Assembly: GCF_024448955.1 (NCBI RefSeq)
Contig: NZ_JAMOIH010000002.1
Coordinates: forward strand, 1 to 64,000
Source: Stutzerimonas stutzeri
GTDB lineage: Bacteria; Pseudomonadota; Gammaproteobacteria; Pseudomonadales; Pseudomonadaceae
Direction: 5' to 3'
DNA length: 64,000 nt
Position 1 is the first letter of the stretch; the number at the start of each line of letters is the position of its first letter. Below are positions 1-9,885 of this stretch, piece after piece. Position numbers and translations under genes: made by a program. The notes beneath the pieces are model-generated. The model searched no databases. It saw only the letters and a list, made by a program, of their open reading frames with translations, and had not been told where the DNA came from.

Positions 1-131
1 GCGGGCTGCAAGGCGCCCTTTTTTCATGCGGGCGCCGTCTGCCCCGACGCTCCAAAAGCAGAGCATGGCAGCGAGGCGGTACAGCGGGTGAGGCTAATGC
101 CGCCTGTGCACCATTTCAGTGCATAGAATGG

Positions 132-758
132 TCACAGAAAGGGCACGAAGGGAATATCTTTCTTTTCCTTGGGTTTGTCCTTCAGCGGACATTCGGGCCG
201 AACGCCGTATTCGGCCTTTTTGCAGGGGTTGACCATACGCCGCTGCGCAAGAGAGGTGCGCAATAGGTGAAAGGTGCGAGGTGGGCTGCTTTGCAGTGCC
301 TGCCCCTCGTCGTCGATCACTTCCACGATCAGCTGGTGGCTGCCGCGGTCGATGTTCCCCAGTGCGAAGGTGGGCTCGCTGGTGGCCGGCGCGACCGGGC
401 TTCCATCGAGCAGCAGGCGGTAGTGGTGGCCGGGCTGCAAGGCGGGATCGCTGGTGACGCTGACGGACAGTTCGCCGGCATTGTTGCGCAGCGTGGTGTC
501 GTGCTCAGGCTGGACGATTTCGAGCAGTCGATAGCTGAACTTGGCCTCGCGCGGCGTCTTGTCTGGTGTGGCCGGTGGTACCGTCGGCGGAGCGGGCATG
601 CTATTGATTGGTCTGGAATCGACCGATTCGACCACGTGGCCACTGGGGCGGTCAGTGAATACCCGATTGCCCTGCTCGTCGACGTAGGTATACACGCCAG
701 CAGCGGCCGGCATGGCTGCAGTCAAGAGCAGAACCGCCAGGAACTGCTGAACGTTCAT
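132..758 (-). CDS. Secreted DUF4124 protein, second of a pair
   Basis: A 208-residue protein with an N-terminal signal peptide (about residues 1-20, cut near AAA-G). A short DUF4124 segment follows, with the motif YTYVDEQGNRVFTDRP, then a proline-rich linker (about 52-70), a beta-rich domain (about 75-170) and a Lys-rich C-terminus. The start is the ATG whose A is also the last base of the upstream gene's TGA (TGATG), so translation is probably coupled. A TTG one codon earlier is less likely. It resembles the upstream neighbour in layout, which suggests an old tandem duplication. DUF4124 proteins lie beside glnA in pseudomonads, but their molecular role is not known. It is likely periplasmic. 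Confidence 0.85.
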   Translation of the reverse strand: MNVQQFLAVLLLTAAMPAAAGVYTYVDEQGNRVFTDRPSGHVVESVDSRPINSMPAPPTVPPATPDKTPREAKFSYRLLEIVQPEHDTTLRNNAGELSVSVTSDPALQPGHHYRLLLDGSPVAPATSEPTFALGNIDRGSHQLIVEVIDDEGQALQSSPPRTFHLLRTSLAQRRMVNPCKKAEYGVRPECPLKDKPKEKKDIPFVPFL

Positions 759-1318
759 CAAGATGCAGGCTTCGGTGGCTTCGGCGCTGGTGGCGGGCGC
801 AGCGCCGGACTGGATGTATTGACCCGTTGCACGGTGAATTCTTCAGCGCTGCGCTGCACCACCTGACCGCCTGCCAGCACCTCGACTTGGAGCAGGTGGG
901 TACCACGATCGACATTGCTCAGCTGTAGCGATGTATTGCTACTCGGTCCCGCCTGGGGGATGCCATCGAGCAGAAAGCGGATCTGGTGTCCCCGGCGCAG
1001 TGGCGGGTCGAGCTGGGCCGTGACGACAAAAGTGCCATTGTTGGCGCGCAGCGCCTGCTCATCGGGAATCCCGCCGATCGTCAGGCTTCGGTAAGGCTGC
1101 TGCTGTTCGCCCTGTTGGTCGTCAGGCAGTGGCGGCGGTGGTTCGGGGGTCTTGATATTCACGGTATTGGCCGGAGGCAACTTCACTTCGTCCGCCGCAA
1201 CGCCGTCCGGCGGCTGGTTGGTGAAGACGGTGTTGCCCTTGTCGTCGGTGTATTTGTAAATCTGCGCCAGCGCCGGGACGCTGAGGATTAAAAGCAGGCC
1301 GAACAATGCAATGCGCAT
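758..1318 (-). CDS. Secreted DUF4124 protein, first of a pair
   Basis: A 186-residue protein with a clear signal peptide (MRIALFGLLLILSVPALAQ). DUF4124 follows directly (IYKYTDDKGNTVFTNQPP), then a Pro/Gln-rich linker (about 55-75), a beta-sandwich-like part (about 76-165) and a Pro-rich tail. A GGAG ribosome site lies about 8 bases before the ATG. It lies downstream of glnA on the same strand but beyond the glnA hairpin, and its stop overlaps the next gene by one base. No function can be assigned. The 'dRGTHxLxVEV' stretch is shared with the downstream paralogue, and a role in envelope binding is only a guess. Confidence 0.85.
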   Translation of the reverse strand: MRIALFGLLLILSVPALAQIYKYTDDKGNTVFTNQPPDGVAADEVKLPPANTVNIKTPEPPPPLPDDQQGEQQQPYRSLTIGGIPDEQALRANNGTFVVTAQLDPPLRRGHQIRFLLDGIPQAGPSSNTSLQLSNVDRGTHLLQVEVLAGGQVVQRSAEEFTVQRVNTSSPALRPPPAPKPPKPAS

Positions 1319-1421
1319 GGGAAGCTCCGCGAGGGTGTGGGCTGAAGCCTTGCACTGCTCGGGTTCTCAGGCAAGTTGGTTCGATGAGATTTGCGAACGC
1401 CGGCTTAAAGCGGCCGAAACG

Positions 1422-1449
1422 AACAAGGCCTCCCGAGGGAGGCCTTGTT
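1422..1449 (-). terminator. Hairpin after glnA
   Basis: A perfect 13-base inverted repeat (arms AACAAGGCCTCCC and GGGAGGCCTTGTT) begins about 20 bases past the glnA stop. On the minus strand it is followed by CGTTTCG, a weak T-run. It probably ends most glnA transcripts before the DUF4124 pair. Confidence 0.7.
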
Positions 1450-1470
1450 GCGTGTGGCTTACGGCAACTG

Positions 1471-2877
1471 TCAGACGCTGTAGTACAGATCGTATTCCAG
1501 CGGATGCACGAAGGTGCGCACCTTGATTTCTTCCTCGCTCTTGAGTTCGAGGTAGGCATCGATGAAGTCATCGCTGAACACGCCGCCCTTGGTCAGGAAC
1601 GCGCGGCCCTTATCGAGCTCTTCCAGGGCTTCCTTCAGGCTGCCGCACACCTGCGGGATCAGCTTGCCTTCTTCCGGTGGCAGATCGTAGAGGTTCTTGT
1701 CGGCAGCATCGCCGGGGTGGATCTTATTCTGGATGCCGTCCAGGCCAGCCATCAGCAGTGCGGCGAAGCACAGGTAGGGGTTGGCAGCCGGATCCGGGAA
1801 GCGCGCTTCGATACGGCGGGCTTTCGGGCTCGACACGTACGGGATGCGGATCGAGGCGGAACGGTTGCGCGCCGAGTAGGCCAGCATCACTGGTGCTTCG
1901 AAGCCCGGAACCAGACGCTTGTAAGAGTTGGTCGACGGGTTGGTGAAGCCGTTCAGCGCCTTGCCGTGCTTGATGATGCCACCGATGAAGTACAGGGCGG
2001 TCTCGGACAGACCGGCATAACCTTCGCCGGAGAAGGTGTTCTTGCCATCCTTGGAGATAGACATGTGCACGTGCATACCCGAACCGTTGTCGCCATACAG
2101 CGGCTTGGGCATGAAGGTCGCGGTCTTGCCGTAGGCATCGGCGACGTTGTGCACGCAGTATTTGAGGGTCTGAACTTCGTCGGCCTTCTTCACCAGCGTG
2201 TTGAACTTGACGCCGATTTCGTTCTGGCCAGCAGTCGCCACTTCGTGGTGATGCACTTCGATGACCAGGCCCATCTCTTCCATGGCATTGCACATGGCGG
2301 TACGGATTTCATGGTCGTGGTCGCACGGCGGAACCGGGAAGTAGCCACCTTTGACGGCTGGGCGGTGCCCCTTGTTGCCACCATCGACGTCCTGGTCGGT
2401 CATCCAGGAGCCTTGCTCGGAGTAGATCTTGAACATCGAGCCAGAGATGTCCGACTTGAACTTCACTTCGTCGAAGATGAAGAACTCCGGCTCCGGGCCG
2501 ACGAATACGGTGTCGCCGATACCGGTGGACTTGAGGAATTCCTCGGCGCGTTTGGCGATGGAGCGCGGGTCGCGGTCGTAGCCCTGCATGGTGCTCGGCT
2601 CGACGATGTCGCAGACCAGGATCAGGGTCGGCTCTTCGGTGAACGGATCCAGCACGGCGGTTTCGTCGACCGGCATCAGGATCATGTCGGAAGCTTCAAT
2701 ACCCTTCCAGCCATGGATGGAGGAGCCGTCGAACATCTTGCCATGTTCGAAGAAGTCTTCATCGTGAGCATCACGAGCCGGAATGGTGACGTGGTGCTGC
2801 TTGCCCTTGGTGTCAGTGAAGCGCAGATCAATCCACTTCACATCGTAATCTTTGATCAGTTGAAGCGACTTCGACAT
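1471..2877 (-). CDS. glnA: Glutamine synthetase type I
   Basis: GlnA makes glutamine from glutamate, ammonia and ATP in the cytoplasm and is the main entry of nitrogen at low ammonium. The 468-residue length matches dodecameric type I-beta enzymes. Visible motifs are the beta-grasp N-terminus, the catalytic MHVHMSI region after [17 protein letters not shown], the ATP-binding NRSASIRIP, and the NLYDLPPEE segment carrying the tyrosine adenylylated by GlnE. The start [15 protein letters not shown] was chosen because GGAG lies 7 bases upstream and family members begin here; the frame stays open further upstream. A sigma-54 promoter and an NtrC-like site lie upstream, so NtrBC control is expected. 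Confidence 0.98.
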   Translation of the reverse strand: MSKSLQLIKDYDVKWIDLRFTDTKGKQHHVTIPARDAHDEDFFEHGKMFDGSSIHGWKGIEASDMILMPVDETAVLDPFTEEPTLILVCDIVEPSTMQGYDRDPRSIAKRAEEFLKSTGIGDTVFVGPEPEFFIFDEVKFKSDISGSMFKIYSEQGSWMTDQDVDGGNKGHRPAVKGGYFPVPPCDHDHEIRTAMCNAMEEMGLVIEVHHHEVATAGQNEIGVKFNTLVKKADEVQTLKYCVHNVADAYGKTATFMPKPLYGDNGSGMHVHMSISKDGKNTFSGEGYAGLSETALYFIGGIIKHGKALNGFTNPSTNSYKRLVPGFEAPVMLAYSARNRSASIRIPYVSSPKARRIEARFPDPAANPYLCFAALLMAGLDGIQNKIHPGDAADKNLYDLPPEEGKLIPQVCGSLKEALEELDKGRAFLTKGGVFSDDFIDAYLELKSEEEIKVRTFVHPLEYDLYYSV

Positions 2878-2975
2878 GGTGTTCTCCAAAAAGTGGAAGC
2901 GCTGACAGGGGATGCTTCCGAAGCAGGGTGAAGCCGGGCGGCGATGTTCCGCCAAGGCAACCTGCCTCACAAGAG

Positions 2976-2991
2976 AGCAAATTGCATGCCA
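2976..2991 (-). promoter_or_regulatory. Sigma-54 (RpoN) promoter of glnA
   Basis: Read on the minus strand this is TGGCAT-N5-TTGCT. The GG and GC pairs sit exactly 12 bases apart, matching the -24/-12 consensus TGGCAC-N5-TTGCW with a single change. Transcription would start near 2965 and leave a leader of about 90 bases. Confidence 0.85.
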
Positions 2992-3074
2992 GTGCTCCGT
3001 CTTGGGTCCGGACGCCTGTAATCGACGGGTCGCCGAAGACTCAGGCCTCTCGGCAATGCGCGTCGTCCGCTTTG

Positions 3075-3091
3075 TGCACTTAATTGGTGCG
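3075..3091. promoter_or_regulatory. NtrC enhancer site upstream of glnA
   Basis: TGCAC-TTAATTG-GTGCG matches the NtrC dyad (TGCAC-N7-GTGCA) in 9 of 10 arm positions. It lies about 110 bases upstream of the predicted glnA start point, a typical enhancer distance. Further downstream on the plus strand the region leads to thiI, so NtrC binding could also affect thiI, though nothing here shows that it does. Confidence 0.65.
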
Positions 3092-3143
3092 CCGCTTTTA
3101 GCCTTTGTTCAATTTGAGTGCAGTCAGAGCGGGTAGATAAAGC

Positions 3144-3173
3144 TGACTAAAGCTTGATCAATTCCGCTATACT
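3144..3173 (+). promoter_or_regulatory. Probable sigma-70 promoter of thiI
   Basis: TGACTA, 18 bases, then TATACT. The -10 box ends 40 bases before the thiI ATG. The -35 match is weak. A similar TATACT followed by CCGC precedes the DUF1456 gene at 16646. Confidence 0.45.
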
Positions 3174-3213
3174 CCGCCCCCCTCTTTTTACGCCATACCG
3201 GCGCGCGCTGTTC

Positions 3214-4668
3214 ATGAAGCTGATCGTCAAGGTTTTCCCCGAAATCACTATCAAGAGCCCACCGGTGCGCAAGGGCTTCATTCGCCAATTGGCGAAGAAC
3301 ATCCGCACCGTGCTGCGCGACCTCGATCCCGAACTGCGGGTGGAAGGCGTGTGGGACAACATCGAGGTAGAAACCGCACACAGCGAGCCAAAGCTGCTGC
3401 GTGAGATGATCGAGCGCCTGCGCTGCACGCCGGGCATCGCCCATTGTCTGGAAGTGCACGAATACCCGCTCGGCGATCTGGACGCTATCACCGAGAAGTG
3501 CAAAGCACACTTCGCCGATCGGCTGGCTGGCAAGATATTCGCCGTGCGCTGCAAGCGCGGCGGCAAGCATCCGTTCAGTTCGATGGATGTCGAGCGCCAT
3601 GTCGGCAGCCGTCTGCGCGAGGAGTGCGGCGCTGCGGGCATTTCCCTGAAAGCGCCGGAAATCGAAGTGCGGATGGAAATTCGCGACCAACGTCTGTTCG
3701 TCATCCATGCTCAGCATGACGGCATCGGCGGCTATCCGCTGGGTGCGTTGGAGCAGTCCCTGGTGTTGATGTCCGGTGGTTTCGACTCCACCGTGGCGGC
3801 TTATCAGATGATGCGCCGCGGGCTGATGACCCATTTCTGTTTCTTCAATCTCGGCGGTCGCGCCCACGAGCTGGGCGTAATGGAAGTCGCTCACTATTTG
3901 TGGAAGAAGTACGGCAGCTCTCACCGCGTGCTGTTCATCAGCGTGCCGTTCGAGGAAGTGGTCGGCGAGATTCTCGAAAAGGTCGATAACAGCCAGATGG
4001 GTGTGGTGCTCAAGCGCATGATGTTGCGTGCGTCCACGCAGATCGCCGAGCGCCTGCACATCGATGCGCTGGTCACCGGCGAGGCGATTTCCCAAGTCTC
4101 CAGCCAGACGCTGCCCAACCTGTCGGTGATCGACTCGGCTACTGACATGCTGGTACTGCGCCCGCTGATCGCCGCGCACAAGCAGGACATCATCGACACC
4201 GCGTTCGAGATCGGCACCGCCGAGTTCGCCAAGAACATGCCCGAGTATTGCGGCGTGATCTCCAAGAACCCGACCACCCGCGCCAAGCGCTACCGTGTCG
4301 AGCACGAAGAAAAACAGTTCGATATGCAGGTGCTCGAGCGCGCTCTGGAAAACACCCGTCAGGTCGCCATCGACCGCGTAATCGACGAGCTGGGTGAAGA
4401 TATTCAGGTGGAGGAAGTAGTCGAGGCGACGGCCAGCCAGGTCATTCTCGACATCCGTCACCCCGATGCGGCCGAGGACGAACCTCTGCAACTTCCCGGC
4501 ATCGAAGTGCAAACGCTGCCTTTCTACGCGCTGAACAACCGTTTCAAGGAACTGGATGCCAATCGCCAGTACCTGCTGTATTGCGACAAAGGTGTCATGA
4601 GTCGCCTGCATGCTCATCATCTGCTGAGCGAGGGGCATGTCAATGTGCGCGTTTATCGTCCGAGCTAA
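3214..4668 (+). CDS. thiI: tRNA 4-thiouridine synthase / sulfur carrier ThiI
   Basis: ThiI transfers sulfur to uridine-8 of tRNA and to ThiS for thiazole (thiamine) synthesis. The 484 residues show the ferredoxin-like/THUMP N-terminus, the PP-loop ATP pyrophosphatase motif [11 protein letters not shown] near residue 190, and a C-terminal rhodanese domain. That domain keeps the persulfide cysteine (C457, in [17 protein letters not shown]), as in E. coli C456, so both activities should be present. The start [10 protein letters not shown] was chosen by homology; an in-frame ATG 20 codons upstream lies close to the predicted promoter. There is no good Shine-Dalgarno. The divergent glnA - thiI - typA arrangement matches other pseudomonads. 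Confidence 0.96.
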   Translation: MKLIVKVFPEITIKSPPVRKGFIRQLAKNIRTVLRDLDPELRVEGVWDNIEVETAHSEPKLLREMIERLRCTPGIAHCLEVHEYPLGDLDAITEKCKAHFADRLAGKIFAVRCKRGGKHPFSSMDVERHVGSRLREECGAAGISLKAPEIEVRMEIRDQRLFVIHAQHDGIGGYPLGALEQSLVLMSGGFDSTVAAYQMMRRGLMTHFCFFNLGGRAHELGVMEVAHYLWKKYGSSHRVLFISVPFEEVVGEILEKVDNSQMGVVLKRMMLRASTQIAERLHIDALVTGEAISQVSSQTLPNLSVIDSATDMLVLRPLIAAHKQDIIDTAFEIGTAEFAKNMPEYCGVISKNPTTRAKRYRVEHEEKQFDMQVLERALENTRQVAIDRVIDELGEDIQVEEVVEATASQVILDIRHPDAAEDEPLQLPGIEVQTLPFYALNNRFKELDANRQYLLYCDKGVMSRLHAHHLLSEGHVNVRVYRPS

Positions 4669-4837
4669 ACAGCCCGGCCTGCTGGGCGGCAGTATCCGCC
4701 ACCGCCCTCCCGACCCGCTTCGTGGCTGTATTGCCGCGACATGTCGTTAACGATCTGCACTTTACTTTCATCTGATTTTTCGCGTTGGCCGCTCGATGCA
4801 TTGCTGAGCAGCCCGACCCAACTACGAGACCACTACT

Positions 4838-6661
4838 GTGATCGAGAATCTACGTAACATCGCCATCATCGCTCACGTTGACCATGGCAAAACCACCCTG
4901 GTCGATGCCCTGCTGCGTCAGTCCGGCACCCTGGAGCGCAACGAGCTCAACGACGAGCGCGTGATGGACAGCAATGACCAGGAAAAGGAACGCGGCATTA
5001 CCATCCTGGCGAAAAACACTGCCATCAAGTGGAGCGGCTACAACATCAACATCGTCGACACCCCCGGCCACGCCGACTTCGGCGGTGAGGTCGAGCGCGT
5101 CATGTCGATGGTCGACTCGGTGCTGCTGGTGGTGGACGCTCAGGACGGCCCGATGCCGCAGACTCGTTTCGTGACCAAGAAGGCATTCGAAGCCGGCCTG
5201 CGTCCGATCGTGGTGATCAACAAGATCGACCGTCCGGGCGCGCGTCCGGATTGGGTCATGGACCAGATATTCGACCTGTTCGACAACCTGGGCGCCACCG
5301 ACGAGCAACTGGACTTCCAGGTGGTGTATGCCAGCGCCCTGAACGGCATTGCCGGACTGGATCACAGCGACATGGCCGAGGACCTGACCCCGCTGTACCA
5401 GGCCATTGTCGACCACGTCCCGGCCCCGAACGTCGATGTCGACGGCCCGTTCCAGATGCAGATATCCGCGCTGGACTACAACAGCTTCCTCGGCATCATC
5501 GGCGTTGGCCGCATCGCCCGTGGTCGCATCAAGCCGAACACCCCGGTCACTGCCATCGACATGCAGGGCAAGAAGCGTAACGGCCGTATTCTCAAGCTGA
5601 TGGGGCATCACGGTCTGCACCGCGTCGACGTCGACGAAGCCACCGCTGGCGATATCGTATGCATCAGCGGTATGGATGAGCTGTTCATCTCCGATACCCT
5701 GTGCGATCAGAACCACGTCGAAGCGATGAAGCCGCTGACCGTTGACGAGCCGACCGTTTCCATGACCTTCCAGGTCAACGATTCGCCGTTCTGCGGCAAG
5801 GAAGGCAAGTTCGTCACCAGCCGTAACATCAAGGAGCGTCTGGACAAGGAGCTGCTGTACAACGTGGCTCTGCGCGTCGAAGAAGGCGACTCGGCGGACA
5901 AGTTCAAAGTTTCCGGTCGTGGGGAGCTGCACCTGTCGGTACTGATCGAAACCATGCGTCGTGAGGGCTTCGAGATGGCCGTGGGCCGTCCAGAAGTGAT
6001 CATTCGCGAAGTTAACGGCGCGAAGCACGAGCCGTTCGAGAATGTCACCATCGATATCCCTGAAGAAGCTCAGGGCAAGGTCATGGAAGAGATGGGCCTG
6101 CGCAAGGGCGACCTGAGCAACATGGTCCCGGATGGCAAGGGCCGTGTTCGCCTGGAGTACAACATTCCGGCCCGCGGTCTGATCGGTTTCCGTAACCAGT
6201 TCCTAACCCTGACCAACGGCGCAGGCATCCTGACCTCGATCTTCGACCGTTACGACGTGATGAAGTCCGGCCACATGTCCGGTCGTCAGAACGGCGTACT
6301 GGTTTCGATCGATACCGGCAAGGCGCTGACCTACTCGCTGGAAACCCTGCAGGCGCGCGGCAAGCTGTTCGTCGAGCACGGCCAGGAAATCTACAACGGT
6401 CAGATCGTTGGCCTGAACAGCCGTGATAACGACCTTGGCGTAAACCCCACCAAGGGCAAGAAGCTCGACAACATGCGCGCTTCGGGCAAGGACGAAACCA
6501 TCGCCCTGGTCCCGCCGGTCCGCTTCACCCTTGAGCAGGCACTGGAGTTCATCCAGGACGACGAGCTGTGCGAAGTCACGCCGAAGTCGATCCGTCTTCG
6601 CAAGAAGATCCTCGACGAAGGCGAGCGTAGCCGCGCTGCGAAGAAAGCCAACAAGGCTTGA
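4838..6661 (+). CDS. typA: Ribosome-associated GTPase TypA/BipA
   Basis: This translational GTPase of the EF-G class binds 70S/50S ribosomes and helps 50S assembly and stress or cold adaptation. The 607 residues show G1 AHVDHGKTT (12-20), the switch region with RGITI, G3 DTPGHAD, G4 NKID, EF-Tu/EF-G-like domains II, III and V, and the TypA-specific C-terminal domain with the usual Lys/Arg-rich tail. The start is GTG, directly followed by [17 protein letters not shown]. An intrinsic terminator follows 20 bases after the stop. Confidence 0.97.
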   Translation: MIENLRNIAIIAHVDHGKTTLVDALLRQSGTLERNELNDERVMDSNDQEKERGITILAKNTAIKWSGYNINIVDTPGHADFGGEVERVMSMVDSVLLVVDAQDGPMPQTRFVTKKAFEAGLRPIVVINKIDRPGARPDWVMDQIFDLFDNLGATDEQLDFQVVYASALNGIAGLDHSDMAEDLTPLYQAIVDHVPAPNVDVDGPFQMQISALDYNSFLGIIGVGRIARGRIKPNTPVTAIDMQGKKRNGRILKLMGHHGLHRVDVDEATAGDIVCISGMDELFISDTLCDQNHVEAMKPLTVDEPTVSMTFQVNDSPFCGKEGKFVTSRNIKERLDKELLYNVALRVEEGDSADKFKVSGRGELHLSVLIETMRREGFEMAVGRPEVIIREVNGAKHEPFENVTIDIPEEAQGKVMEEMGLRKGDLSNMVPDGKGRVRLEYNIPARGLIGFRNQFLTLTNGAGILTSIFDRYDVMKSGHMSGRQNGVLVSIDTGKALTYSLETLQARGKLFVEHGQEIYNGQIVGLNSRDNDLGVNPTKGKKLDNMRASGKDETIALVPPVRFTLEQALEFIQDDELCEVTPKSIRLRKKILDEGERSRAAKKANKA

Positions 6662-6680
6662 TTCTCGCCTAGCTGCAACG

Positions 6681-6706
6681 AAAAGGCGCCTTAGGGCGCC
6701 TTTTTG
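6681..6706 (+). terminator. Intrinsic terminator of typA
   Basis: Stem AAAAGGCGCC / GGCGCCTTTT with a TTAG loop, ending in a run of five T. This is a typical Rho-independent terminator 20 bases past the stop. Confidence 0.9.
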
Positions 6707-6777
6707 CTGCCTGCAATATTGCTCCGCCTTCAGTTCCGTATGCAGGAAATATAGACACCTGATGGTCGAAAGCCTGG

Positions 6778-7980
6778 TCAATGCGCGCCCGTACGCGAAC
6801 GTGAGGCCGCCATCAGTGCATCGGACGAGTCCGATTCAGCGCTTCTTCTGTGAGTAGACGCGCCAATCGCGCAGAGCAACGCCAGAACCGTCAGACCAAG
6901 CCCGACCCAGGGGGTCCAGCCCACGCCCGCAAGCGCTACGACCAGCCCGCCTACTGCCGCACCCAGCCCCACGCCCAGATGCATCGCCGAGGTATTCAGC
7001 GCGACACCGGCGCTGCCGCTGGCGGGATCGCTGTGAAGCAGGAAGCTCTGCACGGCCGGGGAAATCATCCAGCTGATGGTGCTCCAGAGCATCACGCTTG
7101 GGATGAAGAAAACGCTGTGCAAGCTCAGGGGAATGGCCGCCAATGCCAGGCAGAAGGCCGCAGGAATGAGCACGAGGGCCAGGCGCGGACCGACGCGATC
7201 GGCCAGCCAGCCGCCCAGATAGCCGCCACCCAGCGCTGCCAGGCCGATCAGCAATAGCAATCCGCTAACCGCAGTGGCGTCGTTCATCTCAAGCATCGCC
7301 GCCAGGTACGGCGTGAAATAGGTGAACAAGGTGAAGTGCCCACCGAGCAGCAGTATCGAGACGGCTTGCGCCAGCCAGAGCGGTCGATGGCTCAGTTGTC
7401 TCAAGTAGCCGGCGCGGCCCGGTAGGGCGCTGGAGCGGCTGTCGGGCAAATATCGCCACAGCAGCAGGCTCAGGGGCAATGAGTAGATTGCGATGGCGAA
7501 GAAGATCCAGCGCCAACCGAACCAGTCAGTGACCTGTACGCCCAGAGGCACACCGAATACCAGCGAGGCACTGATGCCCATGAAGATGATGCCGATGGCC
7601 CGGCCTTGCTGCCCCGCAGGCGCCATCTCCGATGCCAGCAGAGTCGACATCACGATCAGCAGCCCGCAGCAGGCGGCCATGCCGATGCGCGCCAGGAGCA
7701 AACTGGCATAGTTCGGGCTGATTGCGGCGCAAGCGTTGAACAGCGCGAAGATCAGCAGCGCCGCTACCAGCAGGCGGCGGCGTTCCCAGCGTCTGGTTAG
7801 CCAGGCCAGCAGCGGGACGGCCACGGCAAAAGCGATGGAGAAGAGGGTAGTCAGCTGACCGGCCAGGCTGACCGAAACCCGAAGATCACTGGCCAATGGC
7901 GGTAGAATGCCGATGAGAACGCTCTCCGCCACGCCGGCAGCGAAGGTGGTGAGCGCTAGCAGAAACAAGCGAAGATCCAT
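6778..7980 (-). CDS. MFS transporter, DHA1 family exporter-like
   Basis: A 400-residue inner-membrane protein with 12 predicted membrane segments and an MFS loop motif after the second helix (LTRRWERRR). It resembles the AraJ/YdhP type of drug or sugar efflux proteins (opening LALTTFAAGVAESVLIGILPPLA). A GGAG ribosome site precedes the ATG. It is monocistronic, converging on typA. No regulator gene is adjacent, so the substrate cannot be inferred. Confidence 0.88.
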   Translation of the reverse strand: MDLRLFLLALTTFAAGVAESVLIGILPPLASDLRVSVSLAGQLTTLFSIAFAVAVPLLAWLTRRWERRRLLVAALLIFALFNACAAISPNYASLLLARIGMAACCGLLIVMSTLLASEMAPAGQQGRAIGIIFMGISASLVFGVPLGVQVTDWFGWRWIFFAIAIYSLPLSLLLWRYLPDSRSSALPGRAGYLRQLSHRPLWLAQAVSILLLGGHFTLFTYFTPYLAAMLEMNDATAVSGLLLLIGLAALGGGYLGGWLADRVGPRLALVLIPAAFCLALAAIPLSLHSVFFIPSVMLWSTISWMISPAVQSFLLHSDPASGSAGVALNTSAMHLGVGLGAAVGGLVVALAGVGWTPWVGLGLTVLALLCAIGASTHRRSAESDSSDALMAASRSRTGAH

Positions 7981-8312
7981 GACGGCTCCGATTCCCGGTG
8001 AGGGGTTTCGGGCGTTGTGTGCCTTCGGTTATCCCAAATTGAGTGGCGAGTTGATGTCGTGCGGTGACGCGAGGCATCAACCCATCCAGCCGGGGGAACG
8101 ATAGTGACGGGCATTCCACCCGTCAACACCGGAGCCAGCCATGGGCGGTGGCCCCGCGGTCGGTTGACCGATGTGTTTGTTCGGTAGGACCGATCATTCC
8201 AGTGCATTGGGCGCAACATCGGCCCGTTGCGTTGGCCGCGCGAGCAGGCGCTTGAGGCGCATCGCAGGTCAGACCAACGCCGCGTTGCCCCGCCTGGATG
8301 TGACTTGCGGTT
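7981..8312. other. Intergenic region, MFS gene to DUF2147 gene
   Basis: No gene is supported. A short dyad (GTGACGGGCATTCCACCCGTCA) near 8103-8125 could be an operator for the MFS gene. Nothing else is recognisable. Confidence 0.4.
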
Positions 8313-8759
8313 TTACTGACGAATCCAGGTCTGGGTGCGGCCCAGTGCTTCGATGCCGAGGTAACCGCGCATTTCCAGCTTTTCGCCGCCTTCGAGCAAG
8401 GTCACCTTGGCGCGGTAAGTCTTGCCTTTCGCCGGATCGAGGATGTTGCCATTGCTCCAGACGTGTTTCCCATCGGGCTTGAGCCCCCAGAGAATGGTCA
8501 TTCCGGTGATCGGCTGGTCTTTGCGCTCGCCCTCGCAGGTGCTGCACAGCGGGTTGGGGCCTTGGTCCGACTGCAGAATCTGCGCCACCTTGCCGCTCAC
8601 TGTGCCGTCGGCGGCTTCCTGAATCTCGACAATGGACCTGGGCTTGCCGGTTTCGTCATCGATGGTCTGCCAGCGGCCCGCTGGCGATTCGGCGGAAAAG
8701 GCCAGGGATGTGGCGGTTAATGGCAATGCCAGCAATAGGGCGGTGAGCAGTCGGCGCAT
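8313..8759 (-). CDS. Secreted DUF2147 protein
   Basis: A 148-residue protein with a signal peptide (MRRLLTALLLALPLTATSLAFSA) and a DUF2147 domain (about 24-148). Family signatures are the opening PAGRWQTIDDETGKPRSIVEI, the pair of cysteines in LCSTCEGERKDQPITGM, and the W-[ST]-N-G-x-I-LDP-x-x-GKTYRAK block. The family is lipocalin-like, periplasmic and of unknown biochemical role. The start follows a GGAG (in GGAGAAACC) and fits the signal peptide; the frame is open far upstream but that part is not protein-like. Confidence 0.88.
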   Translation of the reverse strand: MRRLLTALLLALPLTATSLAFSAESPAGRWQTIDDETGKPRSIVEIQEAADGTVSGKVAQILQSDQGPNPLCSTCEGERKDQPITGMTILWGLKPDGKHVWSNGNILDPAKGKTYRAKVTLLEGGEKLEMRGYLGIEALGRTQTWIRQ

Positions 8760-9117
8760 GGTTTCTCCGGCGGCGTGATTGACGGCGGCGACTCTAGCAT
8801 GGCGCCCAACCGTGGCGCTTTCCGACGCTGTATCGCTCGATTCCGTTCGCACTGCGCCGGCCGCCGGCTCCCGATCATCCAGAGCATGGTGTCGCGAGAC
8901 GGCCATCAGCGAATCGCAGCAACGGCCCCGGCGAGAAGCCCCCATTGCCACCTGCGCGCACCGTCTATCGGAGGGTTGCGGCAAATGTGGGTGGGCGTTT
9001 AAGTCTGCGCTTGCGAAGCCGAGAAAAAGGAGTGCTTGAATGCTCTTTGAATGATGCCAATATGATGGCCAGTTTGCGTGGTACCTGCCTGATGTTCCTC
9101 GTTACGGAGGTCGTTCG
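8760..9117. other. Divergent intergenic region, DUF2147 gene to binding-protein cluster
   Basis: Some 358 bases without a supported gene. A TATGAT at 9062-9067 is a possible -10 box for the cluster starting at 9118, but no good -35 is seen. A GGAGG ribosome site lies just before 9118. Confidence 0.35.
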
Positions 9118-9885
9118 ATGAATCGTCCGTCGTTTCGCCATATGAGTCTTGCCCTGTCGCTGCTCGCATGGCTGTTCGGCAGCCATACGGCTTCCGCAGG
9201 CGCAGGCATTACCGTTGTCACCGAGGAGCTGCCGCCCTACAACATGACCGTTGACGGGAAGTTGACCGGCATGGGCACCGAGGTCGTACAGGCTCTGCTG
9301 GATGAGGTAGGGGAACAAGCGCGCATCCAGTCGATGCCATGGGCACGCGCGTACGACATCGCGCTCAATTCTGAAAACGTGCTGATCTATTCGATCGCCC
9401 GGACTCCGCAGCGCGAAGCGCTGTTCAAGTGGGTCGGGGTTATCGCGCCGACACGCTGGCACCTGTTTTCGTTGCCGGGTAAACAGTTCCACCTCAAAAG
9501 TCTCGACGATGCGCGTCAGTACCAGATCGCTACGGTGAAGCAGGACGTCGGCGAGGAGTATCTGCTCGACAGGGGTTTTGTCATCGGCCAGAACCTGCAG
9601 TCGAGCAACAAATACGAACACAACTACAAAAAGCTAAAGGCCGGGAGAGTGGATCTTTGGATATCCAACGATCTCAATGCGCACTATCTGGTGCGGCAGG
9701 CCAGCGGTAATCCCGACGAGACGGCTGTGGCTCAGTTGAAGCTGGACGATCTGGGCGGGGCCGATGGCTTGTGCTTGGCCTTCAGCAGAAGCACGTCAGA
9801 CGAAGTGGTCGAGCGCTTCCGCGAAGCCTTGGCCAAGGTGCGCGCCGATGGGCGCTATGACGCGATCGTAAAAAAATGGCTCTGA
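9118..9885 (+). CDS. Periplasmic solute-binding protein, family 3, linked to a diguanylate cyclase
   Basis: A 255-residue protein with a signal peptide ending near ASA-G (about 27). A type II periplasmic binding fold of the amino-acid-binding/PBPb family follows (ITVVTEELPPYNM... to the C-terminus), with the IARTPQREALFKWVG signature common in orphan family 3 binding proteins. No ABC permease or ATPase gene lies nearby. Its last 10 bases overlap the start of a membrane diguanylate cyclase gene, and a second binding protein of the same family follows. This suggests the ligand-bound protein reports to the cyclase rather than feeding a transporter. Ligand unknown. Confidence 0.88.
   Translation: MNRPSFRHMSLALSLLAWLFGSHTASAGAGITVVTEELPPYNMTVDGKLTGMGTEVVQALLDEVGEQARIQSMPWARAYDIALNSENVLIYSIARTPQREALFKWVGVIAPTRWHLFSLPGKQFHLKSLDDARQYQIATVKQDVGEEYLLDRGFVIGQNLQSSNKYEHNYKKLKAGRVDLWISNDLNAHYLVRQASGNPDETAVAQLKLDDLGGADGLCLAFSRSTSDEVVERFREALAKVRADGRYDAIVKKWL

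Noticed and set aside
1..27. Possible start of a minus-strand gene (ATG at 27 reading MKKGRLAAR off the left edge)
   Set aside because: No ribosome site and only nine codons visible. It overlaps a GGCGCCC dyad, so it is more likely intergenic.
1306..2931. 541-codon open frame opposite glnA
   Set aside because: Antisense shadow of a conserved gene in high-GC DNA, without family motifs.
4850..6028. 392-codon open frame opposite typA
   Set aside because: Mirror of typA codon bias; the product is H/V/D-rich and unlike any protein family.
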